From assembly GCF_000832985.1 (NCBI RefSeq), contig NZ_CP009920.1, positions 3,218,501 to 3,282,500 on the forward strand: 64,000 nt of DNA. The letters run 5' to 3'. Both the position numbers and the translations under genes were made by a program. Shown one piece after another: positions 32,305-42,794 of the stretch. The notes beneath the pieces are model-generated. The model ran no database searches and had not been told where the DNA came from. It saw only the letters and a list, made by a program, of their open reading frames with translations. Position 1 is the stretch's first letter. Each line of letters starts with the position of its first letter. This stretch comes from Priestia megaterium NBRC 15308 = ATCC 14581 (lineage in GTDB: Bacteria > Bacillota > Bacilli > Bacillales > Bacillaceae_H).

Positions 32305-34457
32305 AAGATCTTTCATTGTTAAAATCTGATTTTGCTAAGTTCCAAAGTCAAATTTTGAATGATATAGCCCCCTATTTAATAACTAATCAATCATTTCTAA
32401 GAGCTGAAAACTGGTTCTATCAGTCTGCTGATATTTTTATGTACAATCAAAAAGAAAAATTGTTTATATCGTCTGAGAGTGAGAACAAAAATTATATCTC
32501 TTACTTGGAGAAAAACAATAGTTTTAGCTATTTGCCTACTCACGATTTAAAAACGTTACCTAATGAAGAGTTTGAAATTCAAATTAAAGGAGAAATTTTT
32601 GGTAAAGCTCATATAAACTTAATGGTTATTGAGTATTCAGGTAGCAAAAAAATTAATGTTCATGCTGTTTCATTAAATAAAGTTACAAGAATAAAGATGA
32701 ATCAAAAAACTCAAAATCTTCGTCTGGCTCTGCGCATTTCAAATAAAGGTATTGCCACTATTGAGGATATTTATATTCAAAGAATAAAGCAAGAAATCCC
32801 CAATACGTATGTACCAAACCCTAAAAAAATCTCCAAGAATAACCCGTCTACAATCAGCGATATTAAAATGGCATGTATTTTAGATGAGTTTAGCATGACT
32901 TGCTTTGGAAAAGAAGTTAATTTACTTACTTTTACAACAGAAAATTGGAAAGAAATTTTAATTGAAAACACTCCAGATCTTTTGTTCGTAGAATCTGCTT
33001 GGAGAGGTAATTTTGGAGCTTGGGAATATAAAATAGCAAAATATAATAACCAAGACAAAACCCCTCTGTTTGACTTATTAAGATGGTGCAAAGAAAACAA
33101 TATTCCTACAGTGTTTTGGAATAAAGAAGATCCAATTCATTTTGAAAAATTCATTGATACTGCTAAATTATTCGATTGTATCTTCACAACAGATGCAGAT
33201 ATGATACCAAACTATCAAAAAGAATCAGGTCATGAACGCGTTTTTGCTTTGCCTTTTTCTGCAGAGCCTCAATTACACAACCCAATCAAAATACGAGAGA
33301 AACGTGAAGAAAAAATTTGTTTCGCAGGTTCTTATTACGATAACCGTCACGAAGAGCGCAAACAAGATATGGATAATGTGTTAGACATTGCAGCTGAGTT
33401 CGGTTTAGATATCTTTGACAGAAACTATGAGAAAAATAAAAATGGTCGCACGCATTTTAGCTTTCCAGAGCGATTCGATCAGAATATTAAAGGTAGTTTG
33501 AAGTATGATGAAATTAATACAGCATATAAAGGCTACAAAGTCATGCTCAATGTTAATAGTGTTAAATACTCTCCAACTATGTTTTCTAGACGTGTATTTG
33601 AAGGTTTAGCATGTGGAACGCCTATCATTAGCAGTTATTCTGAAGGTGTAAAGCGAATGTTTAAAGATATTGTATTAATATCTGAAAACAAGCAAGAATT
33701 AAAAGAATCTATTGAAAAATTAATGGACGATGAAGAATATTACAATGAAAAATCTTTAGTTGGTATACGAGAGGTTTATCTGAATCATACATATAAGCAT
33801 CGAATCCATTATATGTTAGAACAGCTAGGGATAACTGTCAAAAAAGATATTAAGAATGTTTCTGTTTTATCTGTAGCTAAATCTAAAGTAGAATTTTTTA
33901 ATATTCTTGATTCCTTTAAGCGACAAAGCTGGAAAGGAAAAGAGTTAATCGTTCTTTTGGAAAATTTTGATGGGTATATAGATGTTTTAAATGAGTATAA
34001 TCAAGAAAATATTAAGACATACGTGCTGAGTTACATGAATCATTACAACCGTATTAATGAGATTATATCTAACCCTTATATTTCTTATTTTAATCCAGAC
34101 AGCTTCTATGGAGAAAATTACTTACTTGATTTAATGATTGCGACAGAATATAGCAATGCAGAAATTATTGGAAAAAATACTTTTTATCAATATGATTTCC
34201 AGAATAAAGAAGTAACTAAATATAATCAAGATAAAGAGTACCAATATGTAGACAGTCTGCAGTTTGAGTCCTCAATTGTAGATAAATCTATTTTCCATGG
34301 AGAAAATATAATAGAAGCGGTAACAAAAATGAGATCAAACAGCTCAATGGCTTTGTATTTTATGAGAGGCTTTAGATTGCTAAGCATTGATAACTACAAC
34401 TTTATTAGAGCTGGAGTAGGAGTTTCTGAAGATATAATTAATAAAATTCAAAAATAG
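32301..34457 (+). CDS. CgeB-like glycosyltransferase, large
   Basis: A 718-residue protein. Residues 1-180 are a beta-rich N-terminal domain of unknown type. Residues about 190-520 match CgeB/DUF3880-type GT-B transferases: TPDLLFVESAWRGNFGAWEY, PTVFWNKEDPIHFEKF, CFAGSYYDNRHEERK and FSRRVFEGLACGTPIISSYS. The final 190 residues look like a degenerate GT2-type fold (SVLSVAKSKVEFFNILDSFK, FNPDSFYG). CgeB itself glycosylates the spore surface in B. subtilis. Here the gene sits in an ABC-exported glycan locus, so it probably acts in repeat synthesis. Confidence 0.82.
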   Translation: MKDLSLLKSDFAKFQSQILNDIAPYLITNQSFLRAENWFYQSADIFMYNQKEKLFISSESENKNYISYLEKNNSFSYLPTHDLKTLPNEEFEIQIKGEIFGKAHINLMVIEYSGSKKINVHAVSLNKVTRIKMNQKTQNLRLALRISNKGIATIEDIYIQRIKQEIPNTYVPNPKKISKNNPSTISDIKMACILDEFSMTCFGKEVNLLTFTTENWKEILIENTPDLLFVESAWRGNFGAWEYKIAKYNNQDKTPLFDLLRWCKENNIPTVFWNKEDPIHFEKFIDTAKLFDCIFTTDADMIPNYQKESGHERVFALPFSAEPQLHNPIKIREKREEKICFAGSYYDNRHEERKQDMDNVLDIAAEFGLDIFDRNYEKNKNGRTHFSFPERFDQNIKGSLKYDEINTAYKGYKVMLNVNSVKYSPTMFSRRVFEGLACGTPIISSYSEGVKRMFKDIVLISENKQELKESIEKLMDDEEYYNEKSLVGIREVYLNHTYKHRIHYMLEQLGITVKKDIKNVSVLSVAKSKVEFFNILDSFKRQSWKGKELIVLLENFDGYIDVLNEYNQENIKTYVLSYMNHYNRINEIISNPYISYFNPDSFYGENYLLDLMIATEYSNAEIIGKNTFYQYDFQNKEVTKYNQDKEYQYVDSLQFESSIVDKSIFHGENIIEAVTKMRSNSSMALYFMRGFRLLSIDNYNFIRAGVGVSEDIINKIQK

Positions 34458-34468
34458 GTGAATTATTA

Positions 34469-36601
34469 ATGAGAAAAAAGTTAAAAGTGCTTTTATATGG
34501 TGATGTAGATTTAAACATTATGGATGGTTCAGCGGTTTGGTTGACATCGATGGCGAACGTACTAAATTATGACAAAAATATAGTTGTTGACGTATTGTTA
34601 AAAGCTCGGATCAAAAATCGAAACTTACTTTCTGAAATAGAAAATTTAAGTCAAGTTAACACTATTGATACATTTAATCTATTTAATAAGAAATTTGAAA
34701 ATGGTAATCGTCTCAATATATTTGAAGCAGTAAAATTAATGGAAGAATTAAATGAGGTCAACCAATACGATTGTATTATTGTGCGTGGATACAAGTTAGC
34801 AATTGAATTAATGAAGAGTCCTTTATCGTCAAAAATTGTACCGTATTTTACAGAATTCACACATAATCCAGACGAAATTACGAGTGAAGAAAAACAAGTT
34901 CTTCAAAAAATTTATAGTACTTTTCCAAAAGTATTTGTACAAACGAATGAAACGAAAAACTTGTTAAACAGTATTTTGTCGGTGAAAGGTGAAAAGTTCT
35001 GTTTACTAACGCCCATGATTCCTGATTATGGGGAAACACCGGATTTTGTTAATCGAAACAACAGTTTAGTCTATACGGGGAAATTTGCTAAAGGGTGGTA
35101 CACAGAAGAAATTTTAGATGCATTTAAGTCTGTGTATGAAGAAGATCATAGTCTTGTATTAAATATTGCTGGAGATAAATTTCAAGGGGAATTAATCCCT
35201 GAAAAAGATCGCATTATTAACCGTTTTAATACTGAAAGTAATGTAAATTGGTTGGGTGCGATTCCGAGAAGTGAATCTATAAAACTTGTGGAAGAATCTG
35301 ATGTTGGAGTTGGATGGAGAAGCGAGTTAATTGATAACGACACTAGCGTAGAGTTATCTACTAAAATATTGGAATATGGAAGGCAAGGCAAACCAGTTTT
35401 ACTTCGTCGAACAAAAATGTACGAAGATTTGCTAGGAAAAGATTATTTCTTGTTTGTAGATAACGAAGAAGAATTCGTAAGAAAAACCCTAGAAGTTATG
35501 TATAATCGTAATCTTTATAAGAAGACAGCTCAAACTATTTACAATGCATGCCGATATTATACATTTAAGGAATCATATAAACGTTTAAAAGACATGCTAT
35601 GGAGCTTTAACAATCAAAAAACCAAGCTATTATTCGCGGGTCATGACCTGAAATTCATTGACATGGCGCTTCAATATTTTAAGCAAAATTCAAAATTTGA
35701 AGTAAAGGTAGATCAATGGCAGGGACATAATAACCATGATGAAGTTTACAGTAAAGAATGTTTAGAATGGGCAGATGTGATTTTTTGTGAATGGGGATTA
35801 GGAAATGCAGTTTGGTATTCTAAGCACAAGAGTATTGATCAAAAATTAATCGTGAGAATGCATTTACAAGAACGAGTCACAGAGTTTCCAAGTCAATTTC
35901 ATATAGAAAACATAGATCAGATTATAGCTATTTCGCCCTATATATTTGAAGAATTTCACAGGGTGAATCACATTCCAAGAAATAAAATGACTATGATTTA
36001 TAATATGGTTGATACGATGAAATTTGATAAACCTAAATTGAATAAAGAAGAAATACAATTTAACTTAGGTATATGCGGTATTCTTCCGAGTAGAAAGCGC
36101 TTGGATCGGGCTCTCAATATATTTGAGGGATTATGGAATAAAGATAAAAGATACAAGCTGTTTGTAAAAAGTCGTATGCCACAAGAATTATCTTGGTTAA
36201 TGAATAGACCGCAGGAAAAACAATATTATGATGAAGTATTTGACCGTATCAAAAAAGCCCCGTGGGGTAAAAATGTTGTTTTCGATCAACACGGCAATGA
36301 TATGGACAAGTGGTTCCAGAAAATAGGTTATGTATTATCCACAAGTGAGTATGAAAGTTTTCATTTGGCACCTATGGAAGGAATGGCTGCAGGCAGCACG
36401 CCTTTGTTGTTACACTGGCCTGGTGCAGAAACTATCTACCCAAAAGAATATCTCTTCAATGACGAGGAAGAGGTGATTACATATGTATGTAATCGGAAGA
36501 ATTACAAACAGAAAATTGCTAGTAAATTGAAGAAGTATTCACAAAGTGAATTTGATAAATCTGTAATTATAAAGAAGATAGAAGAAGTTATTTTATTATA
36601 A
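34469..36601 (+). CDS. Tandem-domain glycosyltransferase (two GT-B units)
   Basis: A 710-residue protein with two successive GT-B-type modules. The N-terminal one (about 1-365) includes VDLNIMDGSAVWLTSMANVL and GWRSELIDNDTSVELSTKIL. The C-terminal one (about 385-710) includes KLLFAGHDLKFIDMAL and the donor-site region STSEYESFHLAPMEGMAAGS. Two active domains could add two sugars alternately, as in some capsule polymerases. It lies 11 nt after the CgeB-like gene. Confidence 0.82.
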   Translation: MRKKLKVLLYGDVDLNIMDGSAVWLTSMANVLNYDKNIVVDVLLKARIKNRNLLSEIENLSQVNTIDTFNLFNKKFENGNRLNIFEAVKLMEELNEVNQYDCIIVRGYKLAIELMKSPLSSKIVPYFTEFTHNPDEITSEEKQVLQKIYSTFPKVFVQTNETKNLLNSILSVKGEKFCLLTPMIPDYGETPDFVNRNNSLVYTGKFAKGWYTEEILDAFKSVYEEDHSLVLNIAGDKFQGELIPEKDRIINRFNTESNVNWLGAIPRSESIKLVEESDVGVGWRSELIDNDTSVELSTKILEYGRQGKPVLLRRTKMYEDLLGKDYFLFVDNEEEFVRKTLEVMYNRNLYKKTAQTIYNACRYYTFKESYKRLKDMLWSFNNQKTKLLFAGHDLKFIDMALQYFKQNSKFEVKVDQWQGHNNHDEVYSKECLEWADVIFCEWGLGNAVWYSKHKSIDQKLIVRMHLQERVTEFPSQFHIENIDQIIAISPYIFEEFHRVNHIPRNKMTMIYNMVDTMKFDKPKLNKEEIQFNLGICGILPSRKRLDRALNIFEGLWNKDKRYKLFVKSRMPQELSWLMNRPQEKQYYDEVFDRIKKAPWGKNVVFDQHGNDMDKWFQKIGYVLSTSEYESFHLAPMEGMAAGSTPLLLHWPGAETIYPKEYLFNDEEEVITYVCNRKNYKQKIASKLKKYSQSEFDKSVIIKKIEEVILL

Positions 36602-36640
36602 TTAGATTGTAGAAATTATTGAGGAAAAAGGAGGGACTTT

Positions 36641-38638
36641 ATGAATAAGGATACCTCTGTAATAGATATAGAATATATTTTTAATGTTGATTTAACTTAT
36701 TTGTTTAAACGAACAGATGTACAGGGGAAAGCAGCTGTTTCAAGAGCAGAAGGGATTTATAACCATAATATATATCTTCATCAATCGCTTCCTGAAATGA
36801 GATTTGAGAAGGCTGACGATATTTGGTCTCTAAGTGGAGAACCTGAAAACACCTATAAAGTATATTTATATTCATTACAATTTATTAGTTTATTGAATAA
36901 CGGATATGAACAGTCTAACGATTTAAAATATCTGAAAAAAATAGAGCAAATACTTGAGAGTTGGATTTCCTTTGAGAGTAATTCGACTGATAAGCGAGTA
37001 TGGTATGACTTTGCCGTAGCAAACCGAGTAATAGTAATAACCCATTATTTAATGTTATGTAAAAGAGCGAATTATGAGTTAAACCCTGTTTTTAAGAAAA
37101 AAATGGCTAGTGCTATGTTGAAAAATGGAGAATATTTATTTTCAGATGAGCATTATGTAGATAATAATCATGGAATTATGATGGACCGGGCGTTGTTGCA
37201 ATTATCTTTGTTCTTTAGATATGAATCATTTGGTGAAAAGTGGCTGAAAAAGGCTATTAATCGCTTAGAAAAACAAATAAAAAATAGTTTCACTAAAGAG
37301 TATATAAACGTTGAAAATTCACCTGAATACCATTATCATACATACCATTTATTTGAGGAGCTACAAGCATTTTTAGACATTAATAAAATTAATTTAGCAG
37401 AAAATACACTCGGCTACATATTGAAGGGAATTTATAAACAACATCTTCATTTATTAAAGCCAGATTTAACGTATCCTCTTATAGGAGATACTAATCATAA
37501 ATACTTTAATAATGGAAAATATATTCCCGATTCAATTGTATTTCCTGAAACTGGATTAGCGATATTAAAAAAGAAAAAAAGCTATTTAACTTTAAAATCA
37601 GGATTTTCAAATACAAGCCATAAACATTTTGACGATTTATCTTTTACATTTTCATATAAAGGCACTGATTTATTCATTGATAGTGGAAAGTACAATTATG
37701 ACAACAAAAGTAAATATAGAAAATACGTAGTTTCAGCTATGGCACATAATACAATTGTCGTTGACGATAAGAACTATTCACTAAATTTAGATAATCAAAA
37801 TCGACTAGGAATTAGTAATTATCATTTAGAGAACGACTTTGCTGTAGTAGAAGTCACTAACAATTTATATGAGGATATAAACATAACTAGAAGATTAATT
37901 CATATATATCCTAATCTGATTATTTTGGTAGATGATATTAAATCAAGTAACGATCATAAATATTCCCAGGTTTTCAATTTGAACGGAACACTTAATTTTA
38001 ATGTTATGACTAAAGAGCAAGCAATTGGTCATCATCATAAAGGGAATTTAAAGCTAGAAATGAATCAGCATCTTCCAACGGATTATATTTCTTCTTATCA
38101 TGGGTACGAAAATGAGGAAAATATTAGAGGTTTTAATTCAATTTCTTTTGCTAAGTTAGAACCATGTTACAATATGGAGTTTGTTCATCAGAAAAAACGT
38201 GAGGCTAAATTTTTAACCTCTATTCTAGCAGCTGAAGACAATGCTATTGACAATGAAGTTAAAGAATTTACTCTTCTAAAAGAAGATAAAACTAACCTAG
38301 TATTTTCTGTAGAAGATAATAAGGGGATACTTAGGTTATATCACTATGAGTACACCGAGGGCGTTAAGAAAATTTTTGATATAAAGGACATTTTATACAA
38401 ATATTCAGTTTCTTCTCGTGAGCTAGTAATCGATGTGAAAGATGATACATCTGATTTTGAATTTGCTTGCTATTTATTAGTTAATAATAAAATAGTAAAA
38501 AAAGAAGGTTATAGAGATACTATTAAATTTCATTTTAAATCCATACCTTCTGGTAATATTAGCATTTGGCTTTTTATTCGTAATAAAGATGATCATGGTA
38601 TTAAAATTTTGAAAAAACAGGAAATCTCACAGATTTAA
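36641..38638 (+). CDS. Heparinase II/III-like protein
   Basis: A 665-residue protein. An alpha/alpha toroid occupies about 50-290 (YDFAVANRVIVITHY, DNNHGIMMDRALLQLS, ENSPEYHYHTYHLFEEL), followed by a beta-sandwich domain with SGFSNTSHKHFDDLSFTFSY and AMAHNTIVVDDKNYS. These His/Asn/Tyr motifs match heparinase II/III polysaccharide lyases. No signal peptide is seen, so it would act in the cytoplasm or be exported another way. Such genes occur in ABC-dependent capsule loci, where an editing or modifying role has been proposed. The ribosome site AAAGGAGGG is strong. Confidence 0.82.
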   Translation: MNKDTSVIDIEYIFNVDLTYLFKRTDVQGKAAVSRAEGIYNHNIYLHQSLPEMRFEKADDIWSLSGEPENTYKVYLYSLQFISLLNNGYEQSNDLKYLKKIEQILESWISFESNSTDKRVWYDFAVANRVIVITHYLMLCKRANYELNPVFKKKMASAMLKNGEYLFSDEHYVDNNHGIMMDRALLQLSLFFRYESFGEKWLKKAINRLEKQIKNSFTKEYINVENSPEYHYHTYHLFEELQAFLDINKINLAENTLGYILKGIYKQHLHLLKPDLTYPLIGDTNHKYFNNGKYIPDSIVFPETGLAILKKKKSYLTLKSGFSNTSHKHFDDLSFTFSYKGTDLFIDSGKYNYDNKSKYRKYVVSAMAHNTIVVDDKNYSLNLDNQNRLGISNYHLENDFAVVEVTNNLYEDINITRRLIHIYPNLIILVDDIKSSNDHKYSQVFNLNGTLNFNVMTKEQAIGHHHKGNLKLEMNQHLPTDYISSYHGYENEENIRGFNSISFAKLEPCYNMEFVHQKKREAKFLTSILAAEDNAIDNEVKEFTLLKEDKTNLVFSVEDNKGILRLYHYEYTEGVKKIFDIKDILYKYSVSSRELVIDVKDDTSDFEFACYLLVNNKIVKKEGYRDTIKFHFKSIPSGNISIWLFIRNKDDHGIKILKKQEISQI

Positions 38639-38657
38639 AACTTTAATAGGGGTAAAT

Positions 38658-39671
38658 ATGAAAGATAAAATTTTAGAAAATGAGAAGGTATTTAGGTCTA
38701 TTCAAGACGTAACATATTATTTTGAAGAGGGTGAAGTAAAAGATCACCTAATAATTGTGTTTTCAGCTGTTAACCCTCCTGGAACTTTTGCTTATAATTA
38801 TATTTCAACTTTAGAAAACTTGAATTGCCATAAGTTATTTATTCTAGATAATTATGGAGAACAAGGAGCTTATTATTTAGGGCATAAAAAAGATTTTTCT
38901 ATCGAAACTTCTGTAATGTCTTTAATTATGTCTATCGTTGCGAAATATCAGGTGAAATTGAACAATGTTATAACTGTCGGTTCCTCTAAAGGTGGCTATG
39001 CAGCTTTATATTATGCATTAAAATATGGATTTGGACATGCTATTGCTGGTGGACCCCAAGTTAAATTAGGTGATTTTTTATACGATCAAGGCAAGAATTT
39101 TGAGATTGCAAAATATATAGCAGGAGATCTCAACCAGGAAAATCATGAATATTTAAATGGTTTACTTATGAGTATTATTCCTGATAAAGAACATGCCTTA
39201 ACAGATATTTATTTACATGTAGGCAATGGTGATCATCATTATCCTAACCATATCATTCCTTTCATTGAATGCTTGGATAGTCTCAAACATGAGAACTACC
39301 AATTAGATGTTCAAGAATACGAGAGCCATGATGGTTTGAGACAATTTTTCCCTCCTTATTTATGTGAAAAGCTAGGGGAGATCACAGGAATACCTTCATA
39401 TGAGATAAATCCTATTAAAAGGATTAATTTGGGAGTAGTTAATAACACATTTACAGTAGAATGTGTAACTACGAATACTCCAAATCAGAATTATCAATAT
39501 GCATATTATATATATAAGGACAACAAAGTGTATGAAAAAATCTTTTATTCAAAAGCAAATAAGTTAAATTATTCTTTGGATAAGTCTGGTTTATATAAAT
39601 GCAAAGTATTCGTGAAGGATCAACATGGAAGAAAGTATATTCAAATGAGCGAGTCAGTAAACATTCAATAA
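38658..39671 (+). CDS. Asp2/XcbB-like alpha/beta hydrolase with C-terminal Ig-like domain
   Basis: A 337-residue protein. Residues 25-255 form an alpha/beta hydrolase-like fold with the nucleophile motif GSSKGG (Ser110), and it resembles the Asp2 and XcbB/CpsF families involved in glycan acetylation or capsule synthesis. Possible acid and base residues lie near NGDHHYPNHI and ESHDGLRQFF. The last 75 residues are a separate beta domain (YAYYIYKDNKVYEKIFYS ... LYKCKVFVKDQHGRK). This is clearly homologous to the lipoprotein encoded at 42795. No signal peptide is seen. Confidence 0.78.
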   Translation: MKDKILENEKVFRSIQDVTYYFEEGEVKDHLIIVFSAVNPPGTFAYNYISTLENLNCHKLFILDNYGEQGAYYLGHKKDFSIETSVMSLIMSIVAKYQVKLNNVITVGSSKGGYAALYYALKYGFGHAIAGGPQVKLGDFLYDQGKNFEIAKYIAGDLNQENHEYLNGLLMSIIPDKEHALTDIYLHVGNGDHHYPNHIIPFIECLDSLKHENYQLDVQEYESHDGLRQFFPPYLCEKLGEITGIPSYEINPIKRINLGVVNNTFTVECVTTNTPNQNYQYAYYIYKDNKVYEKIFYSKANKLNYSLDKSGLYKCKVFVKDQHGRKYIQMSESVNIQ

Positions 39672-39712
39672 TAATTTACAAGAATTTTTTAATAGAGAGG
39701 GTTTTAGAAATT

Positions 39713-40990
39713 ATGAAATTATGTACAGTGGGATTAGGATATATTGGATTACCGACTTCAATTATGTTTGCAAAGCATGATGTAGAAGTTACTGGAGTAG
39801 ATATTAGTCCACGAGTAATTGAATCACTTAATAATGGAAAAATTCATTTAGAAGAGCCAGGGTTACAAGAAGCTCTAAATGAAGTTATTGCTAAAGGCAC
39901 ATTTAAAGCAGCTTTACAACCTGAAAAAGCAGATGCATTTATAGTAGCAGTTCCAACACCAAACAATAATGATGAGAATAAGTCATGTGATTTGTCATAT
40001 GTTTTAAGTGCTGTAAACATGGTTATTCCTCACTTAGAAAAAGGAAACGTGCTAATTGTAGAGTCTACTATTGCACCAAGAAGTATGGATGATTATGTAA
40101 AACCTGTATTAGAAGCTGCTGGATATGAGATAGGTAAAGATATTTTCTTAGTACATTGTCCAGAACGTGTTCTACCGGGACAAATTCTTCATGAATTGGT
40201 TCATAATAACCGTATTGTTGGTGGAATGACACCGAATTGTACGGAGGCCGGTGCAATGGTTTATAGTACATTCGTCAAAGGTGAAATTATTAAAACGGAT
40301 GCAAAAACGGCAGAAATGTCTAAACTGATGGAAAATACATTTCGTGATGTAAATATTGCATTAGCCAATGAATTAGCAAAGGTTTGTAACGAATTAGAAA
40401 TTAATGCGTTGGAAGTAGTAGAAATGGCTAATAAACACCCTCGTGTGAATCTTCATACGCCAGGTCCAGGTGTAGGAGGACACTGTTTAGCAGTTGATCC
40501 ATATTTTATTGTAGCCAAAGCTCCTAAAACAGCACAGCTTATTAACTTAGCTAGAACGATTAATACATCTATGCCTCATTATGTTGTTGAGAACGCTAAT
40601 AAGTTAATGCAAAAAGTAGATGGGAAAATTATCACAGTATTTGGTTTAACATATAAAGGAAATGTTGATGATATCCGTGAAAGTCCAGCAATGGAAATTT
40701 ATGATATTTTAAAAGCGGAAGGCAAATATGAAGTACGTGCATTTGATCCACATGTAGAACAAGAGTGGGTTGTAAGTGATATTAAGGATGCTGTTCAGAA
40801 TTCTGATTTAGTATTAATTTTAAGTGATCATAATGAGTTTAAAGAATTAAATTGGGATGAACTAAATGGAATGTCTACGAAGCAAATTTTTGATACTAAA
40901 AATATTGTGACAAATCGTTCAGATAATTTTAGTTACATTAACTATGGAAATCTACATGTATCTCTTAAGAAGAAAGAAGTAATGGCATGA
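39713..40990 (+). CDS. wecC: UDP-N-acetyl-D-mannosamine dehydrogenase
   Basis: A 425-residue nucleotide-sugar dehydrogenase oxidising UDP-ManNAc to UDP-ManNAcA. The Rossmann motif GLGYIG is at 7-12. The hallmark GPGVGGHCLAVDPYF contains the catalytic Cys258, and the His/Ala-Val after Cys point to the WecC subgroup, not UDP-glucose dehydrogenase. I chose ATG 39713 over an upstream start that would overlap the previous gene. GAGAGGG precedes it. The 2-epimerase needed to make UDP-ManNAc is not in this window, so it must be elsewhere. It overlaps the permease gene by 4 nt. Confidence 0.9.
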   Translation: MKLCTVGLGYIGLPTSIMFAKHDVEVTGVDISPRVIESLNNGKIHLEEPGLQEALNEVIAKGTFKAALQPEKADAFIVAVPTPNNNDENKSCDLSYVLSAVNMVIPHLEKGNVLIVESTIAPRSMDDYVKPVLEAAGYEIGKDIFLVHCPERVLPGQILHELVHNNRIVGGMTPNCTEAGAMVYSTFVKGEIIKTDAKTAEMSKLMENTFRDVNIALANELAKVCNELEINALEVVEMANKHPRVNLHTPGPGVGGHCLAVDPYFIVAKAPKTAQLINLARTINTSMPHYVVENANKLMQKVDGKIITVFGLTYKGNVDDIRESPAMEIYDILKAEGKYEVRAFDPHVEQEWVVSDIKDAVQNSDLVLILSDHNEFKELNWDELNGMSTKQIFDTKNIVTNRSDNFSYINYGNLHVSLKKKEVMA

Positions 40991-41790
40991 ATTTTATAGG
41001 GAGGATTTTGCAAGAACAATCCTCAAATCTTCACTTAATATTTCGATTAGCTCTTTATGATATAAAAAGTAAGTATCAAATGCACTATCTAGGAGCTGTA
41101 TGGCAGTTTTTAAATCCTGCCATACAAGTTCTTTTATATTGGTTAGTATTTGGGTTAGGAATTAGGGGGGGACAACCTATAGATGATGTTCCCTTCTTTG
41201 CATGGTTAATTGTAGGGTTAATACCCTGGTTTTTTATAAGTCCTGTAATTATTCAAGGAGCAAATAGTGTATACACTAAGGTTAACTTAGTTTCTAAAAT
41301 GAAGTTCCCTGTAAGCGTATTGCCAACTATTACAATAATTAGTAATGGACTGCAATTCATAGTAATGTTACTAGTATTAGGAGTTATCTTTTTAGTGTAT
41401 GGGATTAATCCAGGAATATATATAGTACAGTTACCTTACTATATATTCTCTTTATTAGTTTTTTTATTTGCTTTCACTTTATTGTTTTCTACAATTTCTA
41501 CAATTATCAGGGATTTTCAATTAGTTTTGCAATCTGTAATGAGAATGATGCTTTATTTGTTGCCAGTACTATGGGATACATCTAAACTGCCTCATTTATT
41601 TCAAACTATCCTTAAACTAAATCCGTTATATTATATTTTGGAAGGTTTTAGGTATACGTTATTAGAACATGTTTGGTTTTATGAAGACTGGATTTATACT
41701 TTATATTTTTGGAGTATTACGCTATTAATTCTATTAATTGGTTCATTTATCCATATAAAGTTTAGAGATAAATTTATTGATTACCTGTAA
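40987..41790 (+). CDS. ABC-2 polysaccharide exporter permease (Wzm/TagG type)
   Basis: A 267-residue integral membrane protein with six hydrophobic segments. It begins with an amphipathic [20 protein letters not shown] and [14 protein letters not shown], typical of Wzm/TagG/KpsM. It exports a finished glycan or teichoic-acid-like polymer. It pairs with the ATPase encoded next, and its start overlaps the wecC stop (ATGA). Confidence 0.92.
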   Translation: MNFIGRILQEQSSNLHLIFRLALYDIKSKYQMHYLGAVWQFLNPAIQVLLYWLVFGLGIRGGQPIDDVPFFAWLIVGLIPWFFISPVIIQGANSVYTKVNLVSKMKFPVSVLPTITIISNGLQFIVMLLVLGVIFLVYGINPGIYIVQLPYYIFSLLVFLFAFTLLFSTISTIIRDFQLVLQSVMRMMLYLLPVLWDTSKLPHLFQTILKLNPLYYILEGFRYTLLEHVWFYEDWIYTLYFWSITLLILLIGSFIHIKFRDKFIDYL

Positions 41791-41806
41791 TCAAGGAGTT
41801 AATTTG

Positions 41807-42766
41807 ATGAAGTTAAAGGTACAATTTGATGAAGTAAGCAAAAAGTATATACTATATAAAAAAAAATCAGATAAACTTTTAGATATTTTTTCTAGTGAGA
41901 AAAACGAACAATCTTTTTTTGCCTTACGAGAAGCTTCTTTTAAAGTTTACGAAGGAGAAACAATAGGTGTAGTAGGAATCAATGGATCTGGAAAGTCGAC
42001 TCTATCAAATCTATTATCTCAGGTGGTACCACCTACGTCAGGTAATATTGATATTCAAGGGGAAACTTCATTGATTGCTATCTCTGCAGGTTTAAACAAT
42101 CAATTGTCAGGCTTGGAAAATATAGAACTAAAATGCCTAATGCTTGGATTAAGCAAAGAAGAAATTAATGAAATTAAACCTAGTATAATTGATTTTGCTG
42201 ATTTGGGTAAGTTTATTAATCAGCCCGTAAAAAACTATTCAAGTGGGATGAAATCCCGCTTAGGTTTTGCAATCTCAGTTCACACTAATCCAGATATATT
42301 AGTTGTAGATGAAGCTTTATCTGTAGGAGATCAAACTTTCTATGATAAATGTCTCAATAAAATTAATGAATTCAAAAAAACTGGAAAAACTATTTTCTTT
42401 ATCAGTCATTCTTTATCTCAGATAGATAACCTTTGTGATAGAGTCTTGTGGTTGCATTTTGGAGAGGTTAAAGAGTTTGGGGACACAGATGTAGTTTTAG
42501 ATAATTATAGAAACTATATAAAGTGGTTTAATAAATTGACTGAAGATGAAAAAAAGAGTTACCGGCTAGAAATGATAGAAAAACAATCTCAAGAGCAAAC
42601 AGTTATGTCTCAGTCCACTAAATATCCTATATATCCAGTAAATGAAAGAACAAAAAGACGAAAAAGAGAGAATGCAAAAAGTGGAAGAAAAAAATTCCAC
42701 TTACAATTATTCTCGTTGGCAAGTGTTGTTTTGATTTTAGCAAGTTGTATGTTTTATTTTAATTAA
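41807..42766 (+). CDS. ABC exporter ATPase (Wzt/TagH type) with C-terminal membrane segment
   Basis: A 319-residue ATPase. Walker A is GINGSGKST at 57-65, the signature is [11 protein letters not shown], Walker B is ILVVDEAL, and the H-loop His is in FFISHSL. It powers the permease encoded just upstream. After a basic linker ([16 protein letters not shown]) comes a single hydrophobic segment (about 297-317), as in TagH but without TagH's extracellular domain. I chose ATG 41807 with AAGGAG before it. No carbohydrate-binding C-terminal domain of the Wzt O9a type is present. A lipoprotein gene follows after 28 nt. Confidence 0.92.
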   Translation: MKLKVQFDEVSKKYILYKKKSDKLLDIFSSEKNEQSFFALREASFKVYEGETIGVVGINGSGKSTLSNLLSQVVPPTSGNIDIQGETSLIAISAGLNNQLSGLENIELKCLMLGLSKEEINEIKPSIIDFADLGKFINQPVKNYSSGMKSRLGFAISVHTNPDILVVDEALSVGDQTFYDKCLNKINEFKKTGKTIFFISHSLSQIDNLCDRVLWLHFGEVKEFGDTDVVLDNYRNYIKWFNKLTEDEKKSYRLEMIEKQSQEQTVMSQSTKYPIYPVNERTKRRKRENAKSGRKKFHLQLFSLASVVLILASCMFYFN

Positions 42767-42794
42767 GACTTTACATTTTAGGAGGAAATATATT

